This document shows positions 45,301-53,199 of a stretch of 64,000 nt of DNA, one piece after another. The DNA is from Altererythrobacter sp. B11 (GTDB lineage Bacteria; Pseudomonadota; Alphaproteobacteria; Sphingomonadales; Sphingomonadaceae): the NCBI RefSeq assembly GCF_003569745.1, contig NZ_AP018498.1, forward strand, positions 1,463,001 to 1,527,000. Reading direction: 5' to 3'. Under the pieces are notes generated by a model. It was not told where the DNA came from. It made no database searches and saw nothing but the letters and a program-made list of their open reading frames with translations. Positions within the stretch are counted from its first letter, which is position 1. Every line of letters starts with the position of its first letter. Both the position numbers and the translations under genes were made by a program.

Positions 45301-45810
45301 ATCGCGGCGGCGGACGTGAAGGCCGGCGATGCCTGCCGCCTCTTCCAGCATCATGCGCCGCTCCGCCGGCTTGGCGGCGATCACCTGCGCGATCTTGCCC
45401 TGGCTGACGAGGGCGGGGCTATGCGCCCCGGTGGCGGCATCGGCGAAGACCAGCGCCACATCCTTGGCGCGCACGTCGCGCCCGTTGATGCGATAGGCGC
45501 TGCCCGCGCCGCGCTCGATCCGGCGCGTGACTTCCAGCTCCTCGCCATGCTTGTCGCTGGCGTGCAGCACCACTTCGGCGAAATCGCGCTGCGGCCGCCG
45601 CTCGGTGCCGGCGAAGATCACATCCTCCATCCCGCCGGAGCGCATGGATTTGGGCGAGTTTTCGCCCATCACCCAGCGGATCGCTTCCAGCAGGTTGGAT
45701 TTGCCGCAGCCATTGGGGCCGACCACGCCGGTCAGCCCGGGATCGATGCGCAGTTCTGCCGGCTCGACGAAGCTCTTGAAGCCCGACAGCTTGAGCTTCC
45801 TGATCAGCAT
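42385..45810 (-). CDS. smc: Chromosome segregation protein SMC
   Basis: A 1141-residue ATPase that loops and compacts chromosomal DNA. The Walker A GPNGCGKSN lies at residues 31-39 after the family opening MLIRKLKLSGFKSFVEPAEL. Two long coiled-coil arms flank a hinge at about 520-620 (GKQGLATAIDRLTAEPGYER to RRWDGFVAR). The ABC signature LLSGGEQALTAVAL and Walker B ICVLDEVDAPLDDAN lie near residues 1035 and 1065. It is followed upstream in the operon direction by two DsbA-like genes and dciA, a conserved alphaproteobacterial order. Confidence 0.97.
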   Translation of the reverse strand: MLIRKLKLSGFKSFVEPAELRIDPGLTGVVGPNGCGKSNLLEAIRWVMGENSPKSMRSGGMEDVIFAGTERRPQRDFAEVVLHASDKHGEELEVTRRIERGAGSAYRINGRDVRAKDVALVFADAATGAHSPALVSQGKIAQVIAAKPAERRMMLEEAAGIAGLHVRRRDAEGKLRQTEANLARLEDLMAGLDSQMNALRRQAKQAERYKALTERIQLAEARLLFARWRDAAAAADAARAQAREADRRVEEVQQAAQQAQRLQAELATRLHEAREELADRRDDASAHGHRMASLASQLEAAEQRLADLDRQKARLEEDRGEADRMTRDAAQALAKLEQDLAAGEKALAADEARQPEFAARAEDAERAGRAAELALARATADHAGVEAEWRVAEAELAQARGRLDRLEGEARRQDESRRSLAGQADLDRAAADAKAAVAAATQHITTLRETLDARRARKDELTAARDEAASALASARAELAGVEREWQALKRDREARARQASGKQGLATAIDRLTAEPGYERALAAVLGRDAKAPLGMPAADTEGRFWTGSEAPARVADSLAAHVPSCPPELAARLALVHVCAEDDGRTLAPGEWLVTRGGHLRRWDGFVARGEGAAEAARLEAENRFAELDAALPALQSAAQQAEEAQRQVQEELSALQRELIGAEREIAEAGDRERAALRALDQAEAARERLALRLAELDEAAAELAEQQAAARQDIAAAEARRAALPDPETGRAALAAAQARNEAARTASQAATAALAGHEQALAVARERVAAQRADIKGWQARAGDAARRLSGMEQRFAEIAEERAVFAAKPEGLMREIEGGEAVRDRLARDLAEAEGAVATLTAEAKEADAVLAQANEALATAREGRAGAIARAENEEVRREEMARISGERFQCPPPVLARRFAFEPADVAAHAEESTALEKLTADRERIGPVNLVAAEELARIEEEHGSSAAEQAELAEAVHRLRGSIGNLNREGRERLRAAFEAVDQHFRRLFTRLFEGGQAHLALVDSDDPLEAGLEIFAQPPGKRLQSLTLLSGGEQALTAVALIFALFLTNPAPICVLDEVDAPLDDANIDRFCDLLDQMVRETQTRYLIVTHNAVTMSRMHRLFGVTMVERGVSRLVSVDLGGAEELLAAE

Positions 45811-45843
45811 CGCGCGCCCCGGCCCCCCTTGCGCTTCCGGGGC

Positions 45844-46602
45844 TTACCTGGCCCCGGCCTGCTGCAACGCCGGCTCCAGGATCTCCCAGGTCGTGCCTTC
45901 GATCCGCTTGCCGTTGATGAAGAAGGTCGGCGTGCCGGTCACCGCCAGTTCGTCCGACTGGGTGTTGGACCGCTCCACGATCTCGCGCGCTTCCTGCGTG
46001 TTGGCGAGGCATTGCTGCGCCTTTTCACGGCTGATGCCGCGCGCGGCGAAGAAATCGATCAGCCCGGCAGCTTCGGCCATGCGCTGGAACCGGCTGTCAT
46101 CCTGCGCCTGCATGGCGGATTGCATTGCCTGCGCATTCGACTGCGCCGTGCCGTAGATTTCCTGCAGGCTGGACCATGCCTGGCGGGTCAGCGGATGGAA
46201 CGCTTCCGGCCCGTTGCAGCGGGCGAGCAGCGCGATCGTCAGGTCCAGCGGATCGTGGATCTGGTTGCGCAGTTCATAGCTGACGACGCCGCTCGCCACC
46301 ATTTTCTCCAGCCCTTCGGCGCTTTCGGCGGCGAAATCGGAGCAGTGGGGGCAGGTGTGGCTGGCATATTCCACCAGCTTGATCGGCGCGTCGGGCTTGC
46401 CTTCGCGATAGCCGCCTTCGGGCGTGACGGCTGCCACTTCCGTCCAGCTGGTGCCCTGCGGCGCCGGGATGGCGGCGATCGGCTCGCTCTTCGGCGGGGC
46501 GCCTTCGGCCGTCTCGTCCGAAGAGCCGCAGGCGGCGAGGCCGAGCGCCAGCGGCGCGACGAGGCCGGCGATCAGCAGGCGGGGGAATGTCAGTCTGGTC
46601 AT
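45844..46602 (-). CDS. DsbA-like thioredoxin-fold lipoprotein
   Basis: A 252-residue protein with a lipobox (LGLAAC, Cys near residue 20), so probably anchored in the periplasm. The redox site is CPHC in SHTCPHCSDFAAESAEG, and a cis-Pro region TGTPTFFINGKRIEGT follows. It belongs to the DsbA_4/thioredoxin_4 group. Function is likely thiol oxidation or isomerisation of exported proteins. ATG 46602 is chosen; the frame continues 33 codons upstream without a match. A paralogue lies 107 bases upstream. Confidence 0.88.
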   Translation of the reverse strand: MTRLTFPRLLIAGLVAPLALGLAACGSSDETAEGAPPKSEPIAAIPAPQGTSWTEVAAVTPEGGYREGKPDAPIKLVEYASHTCPHCSDFAAESAEGLEKMVASGVVSYELRNQIHDPLDLTIALLARCNGPEAFHPLTRQAWSSLQEIYGTAQSNAQAMQSAMQAQDDSRFQRMAEAAGLIDFFAARGISREKAQQCLANTQEAREIVERSNTQSDELAVTGTPTFFINGKRIEGTTWEILEPALQQAGAR

Positions 46603-46709
46603 GGGATCGTTCCGTATTCTCGGCCTCGCGGGAACGCGGAGGCTAGACGAAGGCACAGCGGGGTTGAAGCGCGGGCGGGCTGTTTCCACAGCTTCGCCCA
46701 CGCAAATCG

Positions 46710-47390
46710 CTATTGCAGGCGCGCGGCAAGCTGCGGGGACAGCAGGTTCCAGCTATGCGTGCCGGCCAGCACGGTGTCGTTGATGGCGAAGGACGGGGTG
46801 CCGCCGATGCCCGGCTTCTTCCAGTCGCGATCGGAAACCTTGGCGATCTGCTCCGCCGTCGCATCGTCGTTCAGGCAGCGGTCGGCATCGGCCCGGCTGT
46901 AGCCGCGCCGTTCCATGATCGCATAGAAGCCGAGGTCGCTGGCGATCGCGCGCCGCCGCGCGGCCTGTTCGCCGCTATACCACCGCTGTTGCTGCGCCTT
47001 GGTGGCCTTGCGCGCGGCCTCCATCCATTTGTCCTGGCCGAGCATGAAGGCCGAATGGTTGAGCGGGAATTTCCCCGCCGGCCCGCAATTGGCCAGCACC
47101 GCCGCGGTGAGATCCACCGGGTCGCGGATCAGGTGGCGTATTTCCAGGCTCATCTTGCCGGGCATCACATAGCCCGCCTTCAGCGCATCCTGCGCCTCAC
47201 GCGTGAAATCGGCGCAGTGCGAACAGGTGTAGCTGACATATTCGGTCAGCTTCACCGCGGCATCGGGATTGCCGATGCGGTGGCCGCCGTCCACGCGGGC
47301 CACGGTGTTGTTCCAATTGGTCGTGGCACCGCCCAGGGCCACTGCCCCCACCGCCATCAGCATCGCCATGGCGATCCGCCTGAAGATCAT
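46710..47390 (-). CDS. DsbA-like thioredoxin-fold protein, periplasmic
   Basis: A 226-residue paralogue of the neighbouring lipoprotein. A signal peptide (MIFRRIAMAMLMAVGAVALG) replaces the lipobox. The redox motif is CSHC in VSYTCSHCADFTREAQDAL, and the cis-Pro loop is IGGTPSFAINDTVLAGT. Extra Cys occur in DRCLNDD. Its ATG overlaps the dciA stop by 4 bases. The soluble and lipid-anchored pair may act at different sites in the envelope. Confidence 0.88.
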   Translation of the reverse strand: MIFRRIAMAMLMAVGAVALGGATTNWNNTVARVDGGHRIGNPDAAVKLTEYVSYTCSHCADFTREAQDALKAGYVMPGKMSLEIRHLIRDPVDLTAAVLANCGPAGKFPLNHSAFMLGQDKWMEAARKATKAQQQRWYSGEQAARRRAIASDLGFYAIMERRGYSRADADRCLNDDATAEQIAKVSDRDWKKPGIGGTPSFAINDTVLAGTHSWNLLSPQLAARLQ

Positions 47391-47935
47391 TTCTGCCGTT
47401 CCTCCTTGGCGCCGATGCTCCGGGCCAGCGATTCGAGCACCGTGCGCAGTTCCGGATCGCCGATATCGCGCAAACTGTCCCCCAGTTCCATCGGGATGGG
47501 CTTGAGCGAAGGCGGCGCCTTGGGGGCGCTTTCATCACGCGGCGGCTGAACCACGCCTTGCCGCAGCTTGACCCGCGAGACGGCGTTGTAGCCGAAGAAG
47601 CGGTTCACCCGCTCCATGATCTCGGGGATCACATGCTGGATCAGCGGGGCGTGGGCCGGCAGCACCACCAGCTGCAATATCCCCTCGCTCTTCTCCCCCG
47701 GCGGGAATCGGATCGCTTCGGGGCTGCAGATCTTGGCATGCTGCGGCCCGACGATCTCGGGCCAGCGGGTGACGACGCTGGACTGGACGAAGCCGAACCG
47801 GCGGAACGCCGCCCGGCCGATCTGCGGCACGAGATCCGCCACCTGCCGTGCCGGCCCCCCGCGCGGTCGTTCATAGGGCTTTGGGCTGCGGCCCTTCTTC
47901 GTCTCGCGATCGCGTTCCATCTCGCCACGTGCCAT
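47387..47935 (-). CDS. dciA: DciA/DUF721 family protein
   Basis: A 182-residue protein. The domain is VPQIGRAAFRRFGFVQSSVV followed by TRWPEIVGPQHAKICSPEAI, then GILQLVVLPAHAPLIQHVIP and RVNRFFGYNAVSRVKLRQG, all matching DUF721 of alphaproteobacteria. DciA loads the DnaB helicase in bacteria without DnaC. The tail after residue 140 is low in complexity. Its start is only about 14 bases from the divergent mutY start, so promoters must overlap the coding ends or the true start is at 47920. Confidence 0.85.
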   Translation of the reverse strand: MARGEMERDRETKKGRSPKPYERPRGGPARQVADLVPQIGRAAFRRFGFVQSSVVTRWPEIVGPQHAKICSPEAIRFPPGEKSEGILQLVVLPAHAPLIQHVIPEIMERVNRFFGYNAVSRVKLRQGVVQPPRDESAPKAPPSLKPIPMELGDSLRDIGDPELRTVLESLARSIGAKEERQK

Positions 47936-47949
47936 GCCATAGCGCGGCG

Positions 47950-48981
47950 ATGGATAACAGCGTCTCGCACGATCTCCTCGCCTGGTATGACGGCCATGCG
48001 CGGGCGCTGCCCTGGCGCGTGCCGCCCGGCGGCGGCGCAGCCGATCCTTATCGCGTGTGGCTGTCGGAAGTCATGCTGCAGCAGACCACCGTGGCCGCGG
48101 TGCGTCCCTATTTCGAGAAATTCACCCGGCTATGGCCCGATGTCGCGGCGCTGGCCGCCGCGCCGGAGGAGGCGGTGATGGCCGCGTGGGCGGGCCTCGG
48201 CTATTACTCGCGCGCCCGCAATCTCATCGCCTGCGCGCGCGCCGTGGCGGCGCGCGGCGGCTTTCCCGATACGGAGGAGGGGCTGCGCAGCCTGCCGGGC
48301 CTCGGCGCCTATACGGCGGCGGCGGTGGCGGCCATCGCCTTCGGCCGGCGGGCGGTGGTGGTGGATGCCAATGTGGAGCGGGTGGTCGCCCGGCTCTTCC
48401 TGATCGAGGAGCCCCTGCCCGCCGCGCGCAAGCCGATCCGCCAGGCGGCGGACACGATCACACCCGCACGGCGCGCGGGCGATTTCGCCCAGGCGATGAT
48501 GGATCTCGGCGCCACCATCTGCACCCCGCGCAACCCCCGCTGCCTGCTCTGCCCGCTCGCCCCTGAATGCCGCGCGCGGATGGCGGGCCGGCAGGAGGAA
48601 TTGCCGGTGAAGCCGGCAAAGAAGCAGAAGCCGCACCGTCGCGGCACGGCCTGGTGGATCGTGCGCGAGGGACGCGTGCTCCTCGTCACGCGGCCGGGCG
48701 AAGGCATGTTGGGCGGCATGCGCGCCCTGCCGGACGACGGCTGGAGCGCAGCCGGAGATGGCACGGGCACCCCGCCGCTGGAAGGAGACTGGCGCAGCCT
48801 CGGCACGGTGCGCCATGGCTTCACCCATTTCACCCTCGATCTTGCGGTGATGGCGCTGGAGGGAAAGGTCGCGGCGAATCCGCCGCAAGGGGAATGGCAC
48901 CCGATCGCGGAACTGGAGACGGCCGGGCTACCGACCCTGTTCGCCAAGGCGGCGCGGATCGGGCTGGCGGAAGAAGGCTAA
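47950..48981 (+). CDS. mutY: A/G-specific adenine glycosylase
   Basis: A 343-residue base-excision enzyme that removes adenine paired with 8-oxoguanine. Catalytic E40 lies in VWLSEVMLQQTTVAAV, the helix-hairpin-helix in LPGLGAYTAAAVAAIAFGRR, and the catalytic Asp in VVVDANVERVVARLF. The 4Fe-4S Cys set is CTPRNPRCLLCPLAPEC. The C-terminal NUDIX-like recognition domain is present (TAWWIVREGRVLLVTRPG). ATG 47950 gives the usual length. Repeats follow the stop. Confidence 0.96.
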   Translation: MDNSVSHDLLAWYDGHARALPWRVPPGGGAADPYRVWLSEVMLQQTTVAAVRPYFEKFTRLWPDVAALAAAPEEAVMAAWAGLGYYSRARNLIACARAVAARGGFPDTEEGLRSLPGLGAYTAAAVAAIAFGRRAVVVDANVERVVARLFLIEEPLPAARKPIRQAADTITPARRAGDFAQAMMDLGATICTPRNPRCLLCPLAPECRARMAGRQEELPVKPAKKQKPHRRGTAWWIVREGRVLLVTRPGEGMLGGMRALPDDGWSAAGDGTGTPPLEGDWRSLGTVRHGFTHFTLDLAVMALEGKVAANPPQGEWHPIAELETAGLPTLFAKAARIGLAEEG

Positions 48982-49286
48982 GGCTGCGCGCGTCCTTCGA
49001 CAGGCTCAGGACGAGCGGGGGAGACATGGGCAAGCAAGCGGTGAGCGGCATCGCGCGCGCCACTCACTTTCGTCATCCCCGCGCAGGCGGGGATCCAGTG
49101 GGGACCGTCGCTCGACCGGATTCCCGCCTTCGCGGGAACGACGAGGGAGAGAGTTGCCTTCTCCTCCACGGAACGGTGAAGGGGGAATGGTGTCGGTGCA
49201 ATGGAAAGCGCAGAGGCGCCGACGGCACCAAATCGGCTCGGCCTGAGCCTGTCGAAGGCCGCGCACTGCGCGCCTTCGGGGGGCGG
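48982..49286. repeat. Extragenic palindromic repeat cluster after mutY
   Basis: No gene is seen here. It contains one CCTTCGACAGGCTCAGGACG module (48993-49012), an ATTCCCGC-type pair as CGTCATCCCCGCGCAGGCGG (49072-49091) and GATTCCCGCCTTCGCGGGAA (49119-49138), and an inverted GCCTGAGCCTGTCGAAGG module (49240-49257). The order and spacing resemble the four-module unit at 55936-56188. Confidence 0.85.
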
Positions 49287-49502
49287 TCACCCGGCCGCTT
49301 CGGCTTCCGCGGCGCGGCGTTCGGCGCGGACCTGTTCGGCTTTGGCGCGGTCGAGTTCGACGCGCTTCGCCTGGCTGGCGAGGCCGCGCCAGGTCTTTTC
49401 GGCGCGCAGGGCGCGTTCGCGCACCATGTCGAGCTGGGCGTTTTCCGCTTCGGTGGCGGCTTCACGGGCGCGTTCGTCGTAGAATTCGAAACTCTGGCTC
49501 AT
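49287..49502 (-). CDS. Small charged helical protein
   Basis: A 71-residue protein, nearly all charged helix: SFEFYDERAREAATEAENAQ then LDMVRERALRAEKTWRGLAS and a run rich in Arg, Glu and Ala. Heptad-like spacing suggests a coiled coil. An AGGGAGAGGG ribosome site precedes ATG 49502. It is followed by repeats and sits downstream of cspA with a GC-rich hairpin between them. I do not recognise the family. Confidence 0.78.
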   Translation of the reverse strand: MSQSFEFYDERAREAATEAENAQLDMVRERALRAEKTWRGLASQAKRVELDRAKAEQVRAERRAAEAEAAG

Positions 49503-49526
49503 GGCCCTCTCCCTTGCTGAATGAAT

Positions 49527-49552
49527 ACCGGGGGCGGCGGGCCGCCCCCGGT
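49527..49552. terminator. GC-rich hairpin between cspA and the small helical protein gene
   Basis: CCGGGGGCGGC (49528-49538) and GCCGCCCCCGG (49541-49551), plus the flanking A-T pair, form a perfect 12-bp stem with a 2-base loop. It lies just after the cspA stop on the minus strand and is followed there by TATTCATTC. It probably ends the cspA message. Confidence 0.6.
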
Positions 49553-49562
49553 TAGCGCGAGA

Positions 49563-49769
49563 TCAGGCTGAGGCCAGATTGACGGCCGATTCCTTGCCGT
49601 TGCGGCCACGCTCGACTTCGTAGGACACGCGCTGGTCCTTGTTGAGCGTCTGCATGCCTGCCGCCTGCACGGCGGTGATGTGGACGAAGCTGTCCGGGCC
49701 GCCATCTTCCGGAGCGAGGAAGCCGTAGCCTTTGTCTTCGTTGAAGAATTTTACTGTGCCGATGGGCAT
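49563..49769 (-). CDS. cspA: Cold-shock domain protein
   Basis: A 68-residue single-domain RNA chaperone. RNP1 is KGYGFLAP and RNP2 is DSFVHITAV, within an OB fold that opens PIGTVKFFNEDKGYG. It binds single-stranded RNA and melts secondary structure. An AAGGAAA ribosome site precedes the ATG, and the roughly 200 bases upstream hold no gene, leaving room for a long leader as in many cold-shock genes. No promoter could be assigned with confidence. Confidence 0.97.
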   Translation of the reverse strand: MPIGTVKFFNEDKGYGFLAPEDGGPDSFVHITAVQAAGMQTLNKDQRVSYEVERGRNGKESAVNLASA

Positions 49770-50002
49770 ATGCGTTTCCTTTCGAGAAACCGTGTGGTTC
49801 GCGCCGCACCGTGCGGAGCGAGGTCGTGCGTCAGGTCGTCAATCGAAAGGAAGTCGTCGTCAGGGGCGGGCCGCGCCGTTTTACCGGGCAAGCCTTGGTC
49901 TTAGCGCCGAAGTCCGTCGCAAAATTCGACGTCAGCAAAAGCGGTATACCACGCCCCGGCCGGATTACCTAATCGGCCGGGCGGGATGCGGTGAGCCGCC
50001 CC

Positions 50003-50224
50003 TCAGATCAGCCCGCCGCCGAGCATCAGGCGCACCGTGGCCAGCGCGAATACGATCAGGCAGAAGTTGCGCCCGCCGTTGGAACTCGACAGCGCGCCGA
50101 GCCCGGCGCCCACCAGCGCGACCGGCAGAACGAACCAGTTGCCCCAGCCGAGCAGCGGAATGGTGGAGGGAATCGCCAGCACCAGCGCGACGAAGCCGAG
50201 GAGGATGGAGAGCAGGTTGAACAT
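50003..50224 (-). CDS. Small membrane protein
   Basis: A 73-residue hydrophobic protein with about three helices: FNLLSILLGFVALVLAIPST, then a central helix around WFVLPVALVGAGLGAL, and a C-terminal helix ending LATVRLMLGGGLI. ATG 50224 is chosen; a start at 50254 would overlap the divergent hydrolase region. A palindromic stretch near 49961-49982 (CGGCCGGATTACCTAATCGG) downstream could end it. Function unknown. Confidence 0.75.
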   Translation of the reverse strand: MFNLLSILLGFVALVLAIPSTIPLLGWGNWFVLPVALVGAGLGALSSSNGGRNFCLIVFALATVRLMLGGGLI

Positions 50225-50328
50225 GTGTCTTATATGGGCAACACACTGACGCAATGCAAGCGCCTTGCCTGTCGCTTCGCGAGTCCTCTAGGGTCCCGCC
50301 CGGGGGCGGGACAGGAAAGGTCGCCACA

Positions 50329-51633
50329 ATGCCGCATATCGAGCCATCCCTGATCGACAGGCGCCTGTTCCTGCGCGGCGCGGCCGCCACCGGGGCGGGT
50401 TTTGCGCTGGGCGGCCTGCCGCTGCCCGCTGCTGCCACGGGGGCGGAGCGCTGGCGCGACGTGGAGGCGCTGATCGCGCCCTATGTGCAGGATCGCCGGG
50501 TGGCGAATGTCGTCTGCGCGCTGGGGGTGAATGGCCAGCCCACCGATTTCATCGCGCGTGGGCGTGACAGCTTCTTTGCCGAGCGGCTGGCGGATCCGGA
50601 TTCGCTTTATCGCATCTATTCCATGACCAAGCCCGTCACCGGCATGGCGGCGATGATCCTGTGCGACGAAGGCAGGATTGCGCTGGACCAGCCGGTGGCC
50701 GAACTGCTGCCCGCGTTCGCGCAAATGGAGGTGCAGAAGCAGGCCGACGGGCCGATCACGGAGGACAATCTGGAGCCGGCCGAGCGGCCGATCACCATCC
50801 GCCATCTGCTGACCCACACCGCGGGGCTGGGCTATGGCCGGCTCGCCCAGCAGGGCCCGATCGCCGAGGCGTATCTCCAGCGCGGGCTGGTGCCGGCGCA
50901 GGTTTCGCGCCTGGAACTGCCGGGCATGATGCGCGGTTCGCCCGCGCCCAGCCTGGAAGCCTTCGCCGATGCGCTGGCGCAGCTGCCGCTGGTCTATCAG
51001 CCGGGCACGCGCTGGAGCTATTCGGTGGGGCTGGACCTGATGGGCCGGGTGATCGAAGTGGCCAGCGGCCAGAGCTTCGACAGCTTCCTGCAAGAGCGGA
51101 TCTTCGATCCCTGCGCCATGGCGAGCACCTGGTTCCAGGTGCCGGAGGCGGAGAAATTCCGCTTCACCGCCAATTACTTCGTGCTCAATGGCGAGCCTGT
51201 GCCGATCGACCTGCCGGGCAATTCGGTGTTCCTTGACAAGCCGCCCTTTCCCTTCGGCGGGGCGGGGCTCGTCTCCTCCCCGCGCGATTACGATCGCTTC
51301 CTGGCGATGTTGGCCGGGGGCGGCGCGATCGAGGGGCGGCGGGTGATGAGCGAGCAGGCCGTGCGGCTGGGCACGTCCAATTTGCTGCCGGACACGGTGC
51401 GGCCCGGTTCGCCGATCCCAGACAGCATGGGCTTCGGTGCCGGCGGGCGGGTCAGCCGCGACGGCGCGCTCTACGGCTGGTTCGGTGCGGCGGGGACGAC
51501 CGGCTTCGTCGACATGGCGCGGGGGCTGCGAATGGCTGAATTCACGCAGTATATGCCGGCGCAGGCCTATGGCCTGCCGGACGATTTCCTTGCCGCCGCG
51601 CTTGCGGATGCACGGCGCATCGCCGCCAACTGA
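50329..51633 (+). CDS. Tat-exported serine hydrolase (class C beta-lactamase/esterase family)
   Basis: A 434-residue protein. A twin-arginine signal (DRRLFLRGAAATGAGFALGG) predicts export in the folded state. The catalytic pair S98 and K101 are in YSMTKPVTGMAAM. The Tyr of the second motif is in TRWSYSVGLDLMGRVI, and the region near GAAGTTGFVDM may hold the third. It is an esterase-type EstB relative rather than a proven beta-lactamase. ATG 50329 gives a normal signal; the frame extends 25 codons upstream. Its stop overlaps the nudC ATG. Confidence 0.88.
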   Translation: MPHIEPSLIDRRLFLRGAAATGAGFALGGLPLPAAATGAERWRDVEALIAPYVQDRRVANVVCALGVNGQPTDFIARGRDSFFAERLADPDSLYRIYSMTKPVTGMAAMILCDEGRIALDQPVAELLPAFAQMEVQKQADGPITEDNLEPAERPITIRHLLTHTAGLGYGRLAQQGPIAEAYLQRGLVPAQVSRLELPGMMRGSPAPSLEAFADALAQLPLVYQPGTRWSYSVGLDLMGRVIEVASGQSFDSFLQERIFDPCAMASTWFQVPEAEKFRFTANYFVLNGEPVPIDLPGNSVFLDKPPFPFGGAGLVSSPRDYDRFLAMLAGGGAIEGRRVMSEQAVRLGTSNLLPDTVRPGSPIPDSMGFGAGGRVSRDGALYGWFGAAGTTGFVDMARGLRMAEFTQYMPAQAYGLPDDFLAAALADARRIAAN

Positions 51634-52499
51634 TGGACATTGCCTTCACCGGACAGCCGCTCGACCGGGCGGACCATCTGCGGCGCGATCCGGCGCGGCT
51701 GGCGGAATTGCTGCAGGGAGATGCTCTGCTGCTGGTCCTCGAAGGGCTGGCGCCCGCTGCGGAGGCCGGGACGCTGCGCTGGGTGCCGCTGGCCGAAGCG
51801 GGCGAAGGTGCGGAGCTGGTGTTCCTCGGCCTGATGGACGGAGTGCCGCGCTTTGCCGCTGTGCCGCAGGAGGGGGACCCCGATCCCGCCTATGCCCATC
51901 AGAAGAGCTGGGCGGCGATGGCGCTGCTCGGCGCGGTGGACCTGGCGATCTATGGCGCCGCGCGCAGCCTGGCGGACTGGCACGCGCGGCACCGCTTCTG
52001 CGCGCGCTGCGGGCACGAAACCCATCCCGCCAAGGGAGGGTGGCAGCGCGATTGCCCGGCCTGCGGTGCGCAGCATTTCCCCCGCGTGGACCCGGTGGCG
52101 ATCATGCTGGTGGAGCATGACGGGTGCCTGCTGCTCGGCCGCCAGCCCCGTTTCCCGCCGCGGCGATTCTCCGCGCTGGCCGGCTTCGTGGAGCCGGGCG
52201 AATCGGTGGAGGAGGCGGTCGCGCGCGAAGTGTTCGAGGAAGCGGGCGTGCGCCTGCGCGATGTGCGCTACATCGCCAGCCAGCCGTGGCCCTTCCCGTC
52301 GCAACTGATGATCGGCTGTATCGGGCGGGCCGACGATCCCACGCTTGCGCTCGACCGCGAAGAGCTGGAAGATGCGCGCTGGTTCACGCGGGAGGAAATC
52401 GAGCGGGCGATGGCCCCGGGCAGCGATGGCGCCAGCTTCCTGCCCCCGCCGCCACAGGCCATTGCCCACACCATGCTGCGCTGGTGGCTGGAGCAGTAA
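51633..52499 (+). CDS. nudC: NAD(+) diphosphatase
   Basis: A 288-residue NUDIX hydrolase that cleaves NADH or removes NAD caps from RNA. The zinc ribbon is FCARCGHETHPAKGGWQRDC then PACG. The NUDIX box is GFVEPGESVEEAVAREVFEE followed by AGV, with the NudC-specific SQPWPFPSQLM after it. The ATG overlaps the hydrolase stop (TGATG) and the following gene starts one base after its stop. Confidence 0.95.
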   Translation: MDIAFTGQPLDRADHLRRDPARLAELLQGDALLLVLEGLAPAAEAGTLRWVPLAEAGEGAELVFLGLMDGVPRFAAVPQEGDPDPAYAHQKSWAAMALLGAVDLAIYGAARSLADWHARHRFCARCGHETHPAKGGWQRDCPACGAQHFPRVDPVAIMLVEHDGCLLLGRQPRFPPRRFSALAGFVEPGESVEEAVAREVFEEAGVRLRDVRYIASQPWPFPSQLMIGCIGRADDPTLALDREELEDARWFTREEIERAMAPGSDGASFLPPPPQAIAHTMLRWWLEQ

Positions 52500-52500
52500 G

Positions 52501-53199
52501 ATGAACGATATTCCCAGGCTGTCGGTCGATATCTGGTCCGATGTCATGTGCCCGTGGTGCGCCATCGGCTACACGCAATTCGCCAAGGCGGTGGATATGC
52601 TGGAGGGGGAGATCGCGGTGGAAACCCGCTGGATGCCCTTCGAACTCAACCCCGACCTGCCCGAAGAGGGGAAGGAACAGGATCGCCATCTGGCCGAGGT
52701 CTATCGCCGCTCGCCCGATGATATGGCGCAGATGCGCGATCGCATCACGAGCACGGGGGAGCGGGTAGGTTTTCCGATGAAGCTCGGCAGCACCGATGGC
52801 GAACCGGCGATGATCTGGAACACCTTTGCCGCGCATCGCCTGCTTCGCTGGGTGCTGGCCGAGCACGGGCCGGAGGCGCAGACGCGGCTGAAGCTTGCGC
52901 TGCTCAGGGCGCATTTCCAGCAGCGGCGACCCGTCGGCCAGCGAGAGACCTTGCTCGATGTGGCGGAAGAAAGCGGCTTCGATCGCGCCGCCGCAGCGGA
53001 GGCTCTGGATGACGAGGCGCTGTCCATGGCCGTGCGCATGGAGGAAAAGCGCGGGCTGGAAGCCGGTATCAATTCCGTGCCCAGCTTCGTGATCGCGGGC
53101 CAGTATCTGGTGCCCGGCGCGCGCGAGCCGGAAGCATTTGCCGACATGCTGCGCCGGGCGCTGGCGCTCTCCACCGGGGCGGAGAGCGCGCCGGCCTGA
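52501..53199 (+). CDS. FrnE-like DsbA family oxidoreductase
   Basis: A 232-residue cytoplasmic thioredoxin-fold protein with no signal peptide. The redox pair C17 and C20 form MCPWCAIGY, and WMPFELNPDLPEEGKEQD and INSVPSFVIAGQYLVPGARE (with cis-Pro) are family blocks of the FrnE/2-hydroxychromene-isomerase-like group. It likely acts in disulfide metabolism or polyketide-like chemistry; substrate unknown. ATG 52501 gives the normal start and the gene is co-transcribed with nudC. Confidence 0.88.
   Translation: MNDIPRLSVDIWSDVMCPWCAIGYTQFAKAVDMLEGEIAVETRWMPFELNPDLPEEGKEQDRHLAEVYRRSPDDMAQMRDRITSTGERVGFPMKLGSTDGEPAMIWNTFAAHRLLRWVLAEHGPEAQTRLKLALLRAHFQQRRPVGQRETLLDVAEESGFDRAAAAEALDDEALSMAVRMEEKRGLEAGINSVPSFVIAGQYLVPGAREPEAFADMLRRALALSTGAESAPA

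Noticed and set aside
42283-46902. A 1539-residue frame antisense to smc and the DsbA-like genes
   Set aside because: Frame opposite to a strongly biased gene; the residues are a Gly/Arg/Ala mirror of coiled-coil codons, with no domain.
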